The position numbers and the translations under genes were made by a program. The notes under the pieces are model-generated. The model was not told the DNA's origin, searched no databases, and saw nothing but the letters and a program-made list of their open reading frames with translations. A DNA stretch of 7,967 nt from contig CBETVX010000085.1 of assembly GCA_965539935.1 (NCBI GenBank), positions 1-7,967 of the forward strand, read 5' to 3'. Source of the stretch: CBETVX01 sp965539935. Its GTDB lineage: Bacteria; Bacillota; Clostridia; Peptostreptococcales; Caminicellaceae. Positions 1 through 7,376 of the stretch are shown piece by piece. Position 1 is the stretch's first letter, and each line of letters opens with the position of its first letter.

Positions 1-550
1 TTGGCAAATTTTTTTGATTCTTCATCCTTTATTCCATAATATTCGGCAAGACATATATATTTACAAATTATATTTTCAATTGCATTTTTTTACTACTAAT
101 TTGTTCTTTTGCTAGTATTAAATTAAGAATGATAATAAATTCCTTTATAAATATCCCAATATCTGCTTTCGTATTTATTATTAATCACTATTAATAATAG
201 GTAATCCGTTAATAGTAAATATTTCGCCTTCAATTTTAAATGAAAACCGATTCTTTTTCCCTTTTAACAGTTCATACATAGAATTTATAATTGTTTTTCC
301 AGTCTCGTTTTCTTCATGCATTAAATAGGCAAGTATAGAAACTATATCAAAATCATCTAAATAAATCTTTATACCAGATACAGTATATAATAATATATGA
401 ATACTGTTTTTTTAAACAAGTTATTCTATTAGTTATTGTAGTTCCAACTAGCTCTATTTGTTTATAAAAATGAAATCCTTCTCCATCAATTACATGATTA
501 TCCTCTATATATTCTTTTTTCAGTCTATCTATATATGTAATAAAATGCAT
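1..550 (-). pseudogene. Unrecognised gene with three frame breaks, cut by the window edge
   Basis: The ATG at 550-548 has a good ribosome binding site (GGAG, 7 nt upstream), so this began as a real gene. Translation runs about 48 residues (MHFITYIDRLKK...), then meets a 7-base A run (plus-strand T run 407-413). Dropping one base continues into ...SIHILLYTVSGIKIYL..., which reads on to a stop at 183-181. A third frame takes over around 172-186 (NTKADIGIFIKEF...) up to another 7-base A run (85-91). Past that, a further frame change opens NAIENIICKYICLAEYYG..., which reaches the left edge. About 183 codons are recoverable in total. I do not recognise the family; the protein looks soluble and mixed alpha/beta, with no clear membrane segment or catalytic motif. 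Two of the three breaks fall in homopolymers, so sequencing error is possible, but three breaks in 180 codons favour true decay. Confidence 0.6.
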
Positions 551-921
551 TTTTTCACTCCTACAACGGACAAAAACTTGATAAGTATAATAGCTTAATA
601 CCTTACAAAATATGCTTTTATCTAGTTTTGTTATTTAAAATAATAGTATAAAATAATTCTACAAATATTTATTTTGTAGTATAAGAACATTCTCAAAATT
701 CTAAGTTTTTTTATATTTAAAGCAATCAAACTCACTACTTAAAAAATTTTTTTGTGGTTTTTCCTTAAAAATACTTTGAATATCTATATAAAACCCATAA
801 ATATGAAATAATAGAAAAAGAAGTAGAAATTTATATATAAAAATTTCTACTTCTTCTTTCAAATTTCCTGCTTTATCTCCAAATTTATTTCAGTTTATGT
901 CTATAAAAGTTCTACTTCTAT
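551..921. other. Non-coding A+T-rich spacer between two broken genes
   Basis: No open frame with a credible ribosome binding site was found on either strand. The stretch holds the 5' leader of the 1-550 gene, a small perfect hairpin (CTACAAA at 659-665 pairing with TTTGTAG at 673-679) of unknown role, and the long hairpin at 818-855 listed separately. The 10-mer TTCTACTTCT occurs twice, at 845-854 and 910-919. No convincing -35/-10 pair was found for the 1-550 gene. Confidence 0.6.
818..855 (-). terminator. Perfect 15-bp hairpin, probable terminator for leftward transcripts
   Basis: AAGAAGTAGAAATTT at 818-832 is exactly complementary to 841-855, with an 8-nt loop. Read on the minus strand, the stem is followed by a T-rich stretch (TTTCTATTATTTC). 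It lies about 65 bases beyond the end of the broken gene at 922-1348, in the right place to end that transcript. The stem is A+T-rich, so a strong intrinsic terminator is not certain. Confidence 0.55.
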
Positions 922-1348
922 TTAGCTTAGTTTTACATCCAATATACTATTAATAATTATTATACTATATATAATACAGTATTTATCCGTACCATTTACT
1001 CTTTCCCATTCATTATTATCATTTATATTTCTTCTATTTATCACCTTCGGATCTTTAAATCTAGTAAATTGAGGATCAAACCCTTCTGCTTCTAATATAT
1101 CGAAAAACTTTTCTTGGGTGCTTTTTATTTTGCTTAACAATTCCAAGATATTTGAGTCTTTAAATACTACACCAGTTCTCACATTGTATTTCTCTAAGCC
1201 TATGTCATATTGTTTTCTGTAATAAATCAGATCACGAACATATTGCTGAATAGGCTTATTCTTAACGTTAAAACTTCCAATCTATTTAAATAATTTATAA
1301 TACTGATCTAGTTCTTCAATTTCAGTATCTTTAAATTGTTTAAATAAC
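922..1348 (-). pseudogene. Broken gene next to the IS21 element; possible phage terminase small subunit remnant
   Basis: Only an 86-codon GTG-initiated frame (1182-922) is open, but the same frame continues upstream as ...PIQQYVRDLIYYRKQYDIG..., crosses an in-frame TAG at 1284-1282, and goes on as ...FKDTEIEELDQYYKLFK up to the IS boundary at 1348. The gene is therefore longer than its open part, with a nonsense mutation and a missing 5' end. The recovered protein has a helical YVRDLIYYRKQYDIG segment, then GVVFKDSN, then a helix ending in a GFDP-like turn. This spacing loosely recalls P27-type phage terminase small subunits; that is a weak impression from sequence feel. The last 20 or so residues (CIIYSIIIINSIL...) are low complexity and may be post-frameshift noise. 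A hairpin at 818-855 follows it. Confidence 0.5.
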
Positions 1349-1392
1349 TGTTAATGGTAAAATAAATTCATCAAAAAAGGGAAAGAAAATCC
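1349..1392 (+). repeat. Left terminal inverted repeat of the IS21-family element
   Basis: This 44-nt stretch aligns without gaps to the reverse complement of 3711-3754, with 34 matches. The best-conserved blocks are the outer TGTTA and the inner CAAAAAAGGGAA. It marks the left boundary of the element and probably includes IstA binding sequence. Confidence 0.85.
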
Positions 1393-1469
1393 CTCAGTAA
1401 TATAATAAATAATTTCTCTATGTCAAGAATCAAATTAAAAAGATTGTTTGATATAGGGAGGAAAGAAAG

Positions 1470-2944
1470 GTGCTGAGGGAAGCAATGTATACTACAATAA
1501 AAACCCTTTTTGATAAAGGATATAACAAAACCCAGATAGCAAATATGTTAGAAATTGATAGAGGAACTGTAAGGAATGTATTAAAAAGAATAGAAAATGG
1601 TGAAGAAATAAAAAGAAAAACTGTAGGATCCATCTTAGATCCATATAAAGAAATCGTAAATATTAAAATTAAACAAGAATTAAGTGCTAAAAGAATATTT
1701 CAAGATATATTTGAAGAATATGGCTATACAGGTTCATATGATACAGTCAAAAAATATGTTAGAAAATATAAGGAATCTAATAGCAAAGTATATATGGTAA
1801 ATACTTCCCTGCCGGGAGAAGAAGCATAAGTTGATTTTGGGTATATAGGAAAAATACCTAATCCTATGGGCACTTTAAAAAAAGCATGGGTATTTTGTAT
1901 GGTCCTGTCTTACTCTAGGCTCATGTACTGCGAAATAGTCTTTAATCAAGAAGTTAAGACATTCATAAAATGTCATGAAAACGCCTTTAGATATTTTGGT
2001 GGGATACCACAAACCGTAAAGATAGATAATCTTAAAGCAGCTATACTTGAAGCTAACTTTTATGAACCAGTGTATCAAAGGGAATATGAAGCATTTAGTA
2101 AATATTATGGATTTTTATCAATCCCTTGTAGAGTAAGAAGACCTACTGATAAACCTAAAATAGAATCAGGAGTTAAGTACGTAAAGAATAATTTTTTTAA
2201 AGGGCGAAGCCTAAAAACCTATGATGAATATGAGAAAGCTTTATCTAACTGGCTTGAAAGTATATGTAATAGTAGAATCCATGGAACAACAAAAAAGGTT
2301 CCGAAGGAAGTTTTCGAAAAAGAAAAAAACAAACCCTTAAACCTATTAAATCTAAAGGATATGATTTTGGAGTATGGGTTACAAGAAAGGTAAATGCTAA
2401 CTGTCATATAAGTTATGATAACAACTTTTATTCAGTACCCTATAATCATGTAGGAGAAAATGTCACATTAAAGATTTCAGATAAGTTGATTAAAATATAT
2501 AGTCAATATGAGCTTGTTGCAACCCATTTAAAAATACAGGGCAAAGGACAGTTTTCTACCAATAATGCCCATTACCCTGAATATAAAATGAAAACTAAAA
2601 CACAGCTTCAATATGAGTATAGACAAAAAATGTTAGAAATAGGACCAAATGCATTAGAGTTTTTTTATAAAGTTCTAGAAAAAAAGCAAAATCATTGGAA
2701 TAAACCTATCTATGGTGTTCTTAAACTTAAAGAAAAATTTGGTGACCAAGTAATTGAAAAAGCTTGTAAAAGATCGTTAGTCTTCGGCTCTATAAAATAC
2801 CAGACTATCAAAAACATATGTGAAAATGGACTTTATGAAAAACCTATAGATACAACTGAAAGCTTAATTTCAAATACAAACAAAGATATCTATAGACCTC
2901 TTTCTGAATATGAAGATCTCTTCAAATTGAAGGAGGTGAAATAA
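1470..2944 (+). pseudogene. istA: IS21-family transposase IstA, inactivated by a nonsense codon and a frameshift
   Basis: The GTG start has a strong ribosome binding site (AGGGAGG 1455-1461, 8 nt spacing). Residues 1-45 form a helix-turn-helix of the IstA type (NKTQIANMLEIDRGTVRNVL). At 1827-1829 a TAA replaces what family context suggests was CAA (Gln120), just before the VDFG motif with the first catalytic Asp (about 122). Reading through restores the DDE core: Asp in KIDNL (about 186) and Glu in KIESG (about 232). A one-base deletion in the A run 2339-2341 then ends the frame at 2393. The neighbouring frame opens with YDFGVWV near 2360 and runs through NNFYSVPY to the TAA at 2942-2944. Repaired, the protein would be about 491 aa, a normal IstA length. 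The stop removes the catalytic core from the only well-initiated product. Confidence 0.9.
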
Positions 2945-2945
2945 A

Positions 2946-3689
2946 ATGCATAGTCTCATTAAAGATTTAAAATCTTTAAAGCTTTCTGGAATAGCAAAAA
3001 CCTTTGAAATTAGAAATGAACAAGCTATAAAAGAAAAATTATCTTATAAAGAGTTTTTTGAACTCTTAATAGAAGATGAAATGTCTAACAGAAGAGATAA
3101 TAGCTATAAAAAAAGAACAGCTAAAGCTAAATTCCCATCAATTAAAACCTTAGAAGAATATGACTTTAACTTTCAACCCAAGCTTAATAGACAAGAAATA
3201 TATAATCTTGCTACTGGTGAGTATATAAGAAAAAAGGAAAATATAGTGTTTGTGGGCCCGCCAGGGACAGGTAAAACACATCTGTCTATAAGTCTTGGTA
3301 TTAAAGCTCTTCAGCAAGGTTATAAAGTACTATTTACTTCAGTTTCAGAAATGATGGAAACACTTTTTGAAGCTAAAGCTGACAACTCTTATCATAGAAA
3401 ACTTAAATACTATCTTGCTCCAGATTTACTCATATTAGATGAACTTGGATTTAGGGAATTAAGTGATAATATAGTGGATCTTTTTTATGAGATTATCTCT
3501 AAGAGGTATGAAAAAGGTTCAATTATTATTACTTCAAACAAGTCTTTTGATGATTGGGGAAGTATCTTTCATGATAGGATTCTTGCTACCGCAATTCTTG
3601 ATAGAATAGTACATCACTGCCATTTAATTCTAATAAAAGGAGACAGTTTTAGAATGAAAAATCAAAAACAGAGAATTAAAAAAGACTAA
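2946..3689 (+). CDS. istB: IS21-family helper ATPase IstB
   Basis: This is the AAA+ ATPase that partners IstA in target selection and strand transfer by IS21 elements; it is related to the DnaC/DnaA-like helicase loaders. The gene is intact at 247 aa, a usual IstB length. An N-terminal helical region (1-95) includes the family-typical LKSLKLSGIAKTFE. It is followed by Walker A GPPGTGKTH (104-112), Walker B LLILDELG (161-168, Asp165/Glu166), the sensor-like IIITSNKSFDDW (193-204) and AILDRIVHH (216-224). The start has a near-perfect AGGAGGT (2931-2937) 8 nt upstream, inside the last codons of istA, so the pair was translationally coupled. With istA dead, this protein probably has no partner unless another IS21 copy exists in the genome. 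Confidence 0.93.
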   Translation: MHSLIKDLKSLKLSGIAKTFEIRNEQAIKEKLSYKEFFELLIEDEMSNRRDNSYKKRTAKAKFPSIKTLEEYDFNFQPKLNRQEIYNLATGEYIRKKENIVFVGPPGTGKTHLSISLGIKALQQGYKVLFTSVSEMMETLFEAKADNSYHRKLKYYLAPDLLILDELGFRELSDNIVDLFYEIISKRYEKGSIIITSNKSFDDWGSIFHDRILATAILDRIVHHCHLILIKGDSFRMKNQKQRIKKD

Positions 3690-3710
3690 ATTTTTTTATA
3701 CTGAGGTGGT

Positions 3711-3754
3711 GGATTTTCCTTCCCTTTTTTGAGGGTTTTTACTTGACACTAACA
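3711..3754 (-). repeat. Right terminal inverted repeat of the IS21-family element
   Basis: The reverse complement begins TGTTAGTG and matches the left end over 44 nt (34 identities, no gap). It includes CCCTTTTTTGAGGG followed by five T, which could also act as a weak transcription stop at the end of istB. The element ends at 3754 (CACTAACA). Confidence 0.85.
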
Positions 3755-3965
3755 CTAAATGTGTGGTTCTTTTATCGGAGTAATACATTTTTGATTACAT
3801 TCAAATATTTGTTGATATTCTATAAACAAATAATTCTTATAGTAGTATTAAAAAACTTTTTTACAAAAACCCTGGTAGAATTTTTATATATAAACTTTGT
3901 AAGGCCCTATTTTACTCTATTTATCATAAGTTCTACATTATATTTAAAGTAAGTTCTGTCTAGTT
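3755..3965. other. Spacer between the IS21 element and the KAP gene; no gene seen
   Basis: On the minus strand a 30-residue open stretch (...NYLFIEYQQIF...) without a start ends at a stop adjoining the IS. It does not join in frame with the broken gene on the other side of the IS, so it is not shown to be that gene's missing end. A plus-strand frame beginning inside the IS terminus has no ribosome binding site. No clear terminator for the KAP gene was found here. Confidence 0.5.
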
Positions 3966-6194
3966 TTATTCTACAGTACTTTTTTCAAGCTTATTGGTCT
4001 GCCATTTATTTATATAACTCCTGCATTCTTTTTCAACATCTTCTACTTTTATACCATCATAATCCTGTCTTTCAACGGATATAGAAAAAGCAATTAATTT
4101 CTTAAGTTCTTCAGTTTTAAATTTCTTAGCATAACCTCTATTTAACATTCTTTTAACACATTTATATGCATACTGAATATCACAATATTTTTCAAATTCC
4201 ACCTTATGAAATATAAAGATTTGATAAACAAACTCTTTTGCAACTTTTCCAATTACTACGAAGCGACTAATGAAATTTACTAATCCATCATCATTACTTA
4301 TAGTTTTTTTAATAAACTCATTCATTTCTTCTTCATTCTTGTGTCTCCAAAAATACATAACATCCAACAGTTCAAAGTCATTTTCATTCGCTGCTGCTCT
4401 AGTAGAGATTTCAGTATATATTTCATTTTCTAAATTCATGACATGGTCTAGTTCTAATAATTTCTTTAAATGCCTATAATCTTTATCTGTGAAACGGTTA
4501 TACTTACGTTCAAAAGCTAATAATAGACTAACCCTTAACCTTAAAGGAATTTTTTTATTTGTAATAATAACATGAACTTCAGAATATCTACTGTCAACAT
4601 CCGACATAACAGATAACAAGTCTTCTGTAACATCCAGTAATCTCCATATAAAAGGCAATGAAAAAAAACTTTCTTCATTATCATCGTTTAAAGAGTTCCA
4701 ATTCATATAAAGTGATTTTAATAGTAATGGTATTCTTTGGTTTATCTTATCTGAATCTTTTAAGTCATGCAAAAAAGCTCTGGTTATATCTAAAAAACTT
4801 GTAATCTTCCCTTCATCATTAATCTTTAGTATATTGCTAACAACTTCTCCCTCTTCCATGTTATAGAGTATGTCTCTAACTAATGTTTTTGATACGTTTC
4901 TTTCACTTAATGTCAATTTAAAATATATATCAAAACATTCTGCATTTCTTATCATTGAATACTTTCTAGAGCGTCTTTCATCATAAGAATATAAAGTCCA
5001 TGAATCCATTATCTTAGATACTTTGGGGAAAAGTTCACTTAAAATACTCTTAACTGCTACTTCTTTTCCTCTACTACTAAGATTAATAATTTCCTTTATT
5101 TGTTCTTTTTCTTTCTCATTTTCATCTCCTCCTGTAAACATCTCTGGACCAGTCAATAAATCTTTACTTACCTTTATTTTTTCATAAACATTTGGTTCAA
5201 AAATTTCAAGAGTGACAATAGCTAACAAGTCTATAAAATTCGACTCATTTTTTATCAATGAATATTTTAACGAAAATGTATTAATGACTCTAGTAACATC
5301 TCTAATATTATTAATCCAATTTGAAATACCGTTTTGAAAAACTCGAGACCAATGTTCTCGGTCAAATTCATCTTCGTTTAACTCTCCAATGATTTCATTA
5401 AGTTTCGAAAATAACAGTTTATTAATATTACTTTTATTTACTTCTGGTATCTCAAAAGGTATTTGAACAATTTTCTCAAGGTAATTAAGACCATTATCAT
5501 TATTAATATCCTGTAAAGCTTTAACAACAATATTTCTGTCAAAAGATAACATATAAATACAATTAGGAAAATCTGCAATTACTTTTACTAATTGAAATAT
5601 CTGTCTAATTTCTTCATTGTTTAACCTATCGATATCATCAATCATAATTATTATCTTAAAATTTATTTCAGATAATTTTTTATATAACTTGTTCTTAACT
5701 GCACTTAAGGCATAATCTTTTTTATCGTGTTTTAGAAATTTAAAAACAGTAGATGCAATAATGCCCGTAAGTATCTGACCCCATAAACCAATTTGAGGCA
5801 TTAATGAAGCTACATTGAAAACACTCGAGTATTTTTCAATCAAGTCAGCAAGCTCGTTTTTTATATCTTTAAATGCATTTATTTTCAGAGTATTAGAAAG
5901 TTCTAAAAAAAATTGATGTAATAATTGCTCTTGATTAGAAACAATCCAAGGATTGAATCTCATAATTATAGGTTTTTGTTTTTCATCTAATTTCTTTGAC
6001 TCAAGTTGAATTTCTTCATCAATCAAATTCAAAAGTGAAGTCTTTCCTGATCCCCATGAACCATAAAGACCAAGTGTAAGACATTCTTTTGACTCATTAG
6101 ACAAAATTACTTTAGCTAAGCTCTTTGCAAAATCTGTTCTTCCAAGTATGTCCTCTTTTGCTCTTTGAATTGGTTGATCAGCATTAAACATCAT
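3966..6194 (-). CDS. KAP-family P-loop NTPase, candidate phage-exclusion or defence protein
   Basis: An intact 742-aa protein with the KAP NTPase layout. The N-terminus NADQPIQRAKEDILGR leads to Walker A GSWGSGKTS (45-53), then FNPW (80-83), then a hydrophobic stretch (about 128-154) where many KAP proteins carry membrane helices. Walker B follows (IIIMIDDIDRL, 181-191, Asp186/Asp187), then LSFDR (216-220), YLEKIVQIPFEIPE (228-241) and NIRDVTRVIN (about 306-315). From about 330 to the end the protein is helical and charged, with no domain I recognise. KAP ATPases are often membrane-linked; members include the F-plasmid exclusion protein PifA and QatA of the Qat defence system. A defence role here is inferred from family and setting. 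The ATG at 6194 has GGAAGG 6 nt upstream; the next codon is also ATG. The gene stands alone between two insertion sequences, with no partner visible. Confidence 0.88.
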   Translation of the reverse strand: MMFNADQPIQRAKEDILGRTDFAKSLAKVILSNESKECLTLGLYGSWGSGKTSLLNLIDEEIQLESKKLDEKQKPIIMRFNPWIVSNQEQLLHQFFLELSNTLKINAFKDIKNELADLIEKYSSVFNVASLMPQIGLWGQILTGIIASTVFKFLKHDKKDYALSAVKNKLYKKLSEINFKIIIMIDDIDRLNNEEIRQIFQLVKVIADFPNCIYMLSFDRNIVVKALQDINNDNGLNYLEKIVQIPFEIPEVNKSNINKLLFSKLNEIIGELNEDEFDREHWSRVFQNGISNWINNIRDVTRVINTFSLKYSLIKNESNFIDLLAIVTLEIFEPNVYEKIKVSKDLLTGPEMFTGGDENEKEKEQIKEIINLSSRGKEVAVKSILSELFPKVSKIMDSWTLYSYDERRSRKYSMIRNAECFDIYFKLTLSERNVSKTLVRDILYNMEEGEVVSNILKINDEGKITSFLDITRAFLHDLKDSDKINQRIPLLLKSLYMNWNSLNDDNEESFFSLPFIWRLLDVTEDLLSVMSDVDSRYSEVHVIITNKKIPLRLRVSLLLAFERKYNRFTDKDYRHLKKLLELDHVMNLENEIYTEISTRAAANENDFELLDVMYFWRHKNEEEMNEFIKKTISNDDGLVNFISRFVVIGKVAKEFVYQIFIFHKVEFEKYCDIQYAYKCVKRMLNRGYAKKFKTEELKKLIAFSISVERQDYDGIKVEDVEKECRSYINKWQTNKLEKSTVE

Positions 6195-6415
6195 ATTTCA
6201 CCTTCCATACAAAACTATTATAAATAAACTGTAAAATATTAATTGATGTAATATATAATAATCAGTATCTTGATTTAAAAGCCATTTCTGAATTTGACTA
6301 ATTTTTCACTTCTCGCTTAAAACCATCCTCGTAATAACTAATAATTAAATATTAATATTATAATCCTATATTTTAGCTATATTTATTAAGTGTGCCCAGA
6401 AAGATACATATTTTC

Positions 6416-6443
6416 ATTAAATATCTCATTGGATTTATATCAA
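6416..6443 (-). promoter_or_regulatory. Candidate sigma-A promoter for the KAP gene
   Basis: On the minus strand, TTGATA (6443-6438) and TTTAAT (6421-6416) each match consensus at five of six bases, with a 16-nt spacer. Transcription would start near 6409 and leave a leader of about 215 nt before the KAP start. The -35 box abuts the left end of the IS3 element at 6447 but lies outside it. A second, poorer option is TATAAT at 6222-6217, which lacks a clear -35. No other gene was found between 6195 and 6446. Confidence 0.45.
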
Positions 6444-6447
6444 TATA

Positions 6448-6467
6448 GTAGACACATTTTATTGAAC
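6448..6467 (+). repeat. Inverted repeat at the orfB-distal end of the IS3-family element
   Basis: GTAGACACA followed 7 nt later by GAAC matches the reverse complement of 7657-7676 at 13 of 20 positions, with the nine outermost bases identical. It lies 7 bases beyond the orfB stop codon. Confidence 0.7.
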
Positions 6468-6473
6468 AAATTA

Positions 6474-7376
6474 TTATGCAGATTTTTTGGCCATATCTTC
6501 ACACTGCTGAGGTGTAATATAGCCAATAGCACTATGTATACTTTTTCTATTATACCAAGACTCTATATACTCAAATATAGCTAATCTAGCTGTATTAAAG
6601 TCATAATACTTAACAAGATTTACTTCCTCTTTCTTTAGTGAGGCATGAAAAGACTCTATGCAAGCATTATCATAAGGGTTACCCTTACCACTAAAGGAAT
6701 GTATTATAGGAAGCTTTGATATATTTTCTTTAAATTCTAAGCTTGTATATTGACTCCCAAGATCACTATGAAGAATTAATGTGTCTTTGGGGCTTTGAGA
6801 GATATATGCATTCTCTACAGCTTTTATAGCAAGCTCAGCATCAATATTTTTACTCATAGCATGACCCACTATCTTTTTACTATAAAGATCCATAACTGAA
6901 GCAAGATAACACCAACCTTCTTTAATGGTATAAATATATGTAATATCAGTAACCCATTTTTGATTAATGTTGTTTGTAGAAAAATCCCTATTTAGAACAT
7001 TTTCCTTACTATCTATTTTATTTGTTGAAGTCATAGGTTTGAATTTCTTGCAGATAATGGATTTTATACCTAGCTCTTTCATAAGTCTTTGAGTTCTTTT
7101 AAGACTTATATGTATATTTTCCTTCTTAAGTTTTTCGTTAATTTTAGGAGCACCATATCTTTTTTTACTATCTTTATAAATTTCAAGTATTTTTTCTTTG
7201 ATATATTAATTTTCAATGCTTCTTTTGCTTTCTTTCTTATTAAGATATTTATAATAGGAACTTCTAGATACTTTCAGGACCTTGCACATAAGTGTAATAT
7301 CATAATTATCTTTATTATCATATATGAATTTATATATACTACTTACTTCTTTGCGAATATGGCCATAGCCTTTTTT
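6474..7376 (-). pseudogene. IS3-family transposase orfB (catalytic part), with an in-frame stop
   Basis: This frame is entered by -1 slippage at 7376-7370 and would yield an OrfAB fusion of about 380 aa, a normal size. After the shift it reads GYGHIRKEVSSIYKF..., then a second helix-turn-helix region (TLMCKVLKVSRSSYYKYL). A TAA at 7208-7206 then interrupts it, between SIEN and YIKEKI, where relatives would have a sense codon such as CAA or GAA. Beyond it the frame holds the HTH_21-like EIYKDSKKRYGAPKINEKL and an integrase core: Asp in WVTDITYI, Asp in LHSDLGSQYTS, and Glu in NACIESFHASLK exactly 35 residues later. It ends with the usual SWYNRKSIHSAIGYITP at the stop 6476-6474. The longest ATG-initiated piece (7082-6474, 202 aa) keeps the triad but lacks the DNA-binding half. 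Confidence 0.9.

Larger units (their letters stand above)
1349..3754 (+). mobile_element. IS21-family insertion sequence, 2406 bp, istA defective
   Basis: Two genes in the IS21 order (istA then istB, 1 nt apart, same strand) lie between imperfect inverted repeats that start with TGTTA, matching the TG...CA ends of this family. Size is normal for the family. An extra TGTCAAG motif occurs inside the left end (1421-1427) and again inverted in the right terminus (3740-3746), in keeping with the multiple transposase-binding repeats of IS21 ends. The transposase is broken twice, so the copy cannot move without help from an intact relative. The flanks (ATAAC on the left, CTAAA on the right) show no matching target duplication. 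Confidence 0.88.

Noticed and set aside
407..413. Programmed -1 frameshift in the 1-550 gene
   Set aside because: A -1 slip leads quickly to a stop; only +1 (or loss of one A) reaches the long downstream frame, so this is not a classical slippery site.
1875..2407. Minus-strand frames opposite istA
   Set aside because: They lie antisense to the conserved DDE core and show no initiation signals.
3743..3952. Plus-strand 69-codon open frame rich in Phe/Leu/Ile
   Set aside because: It begins inside the right end of the IS21-family element, has no ribosome binding site, and its composition is that of translated A+T-rich spacer.
3966..6194. Qat four-gene defence system
   Set aside because: Only the KAP ATPase is present. 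Both sides are occupied by insertion sequences, and no QatB, QatC (QueC-like) or QatD (TatD-like) frame exists in the window.
6390..6584. Plus-strand 64-codon frame across the IS3 end
   Set aside because: It overlaps the conserved orfB C-terminus on the other strand and has no ribosome binding site.
1827..7208. Recoding of TAA as Gln, since both transposase genes carry a TAA at a likely Gln position
   Set aside because: istA, istB, orfA, orfB and the KAP gene all end at TAA where their families end. Independent C-to-T changes in decaying elements are simpler.
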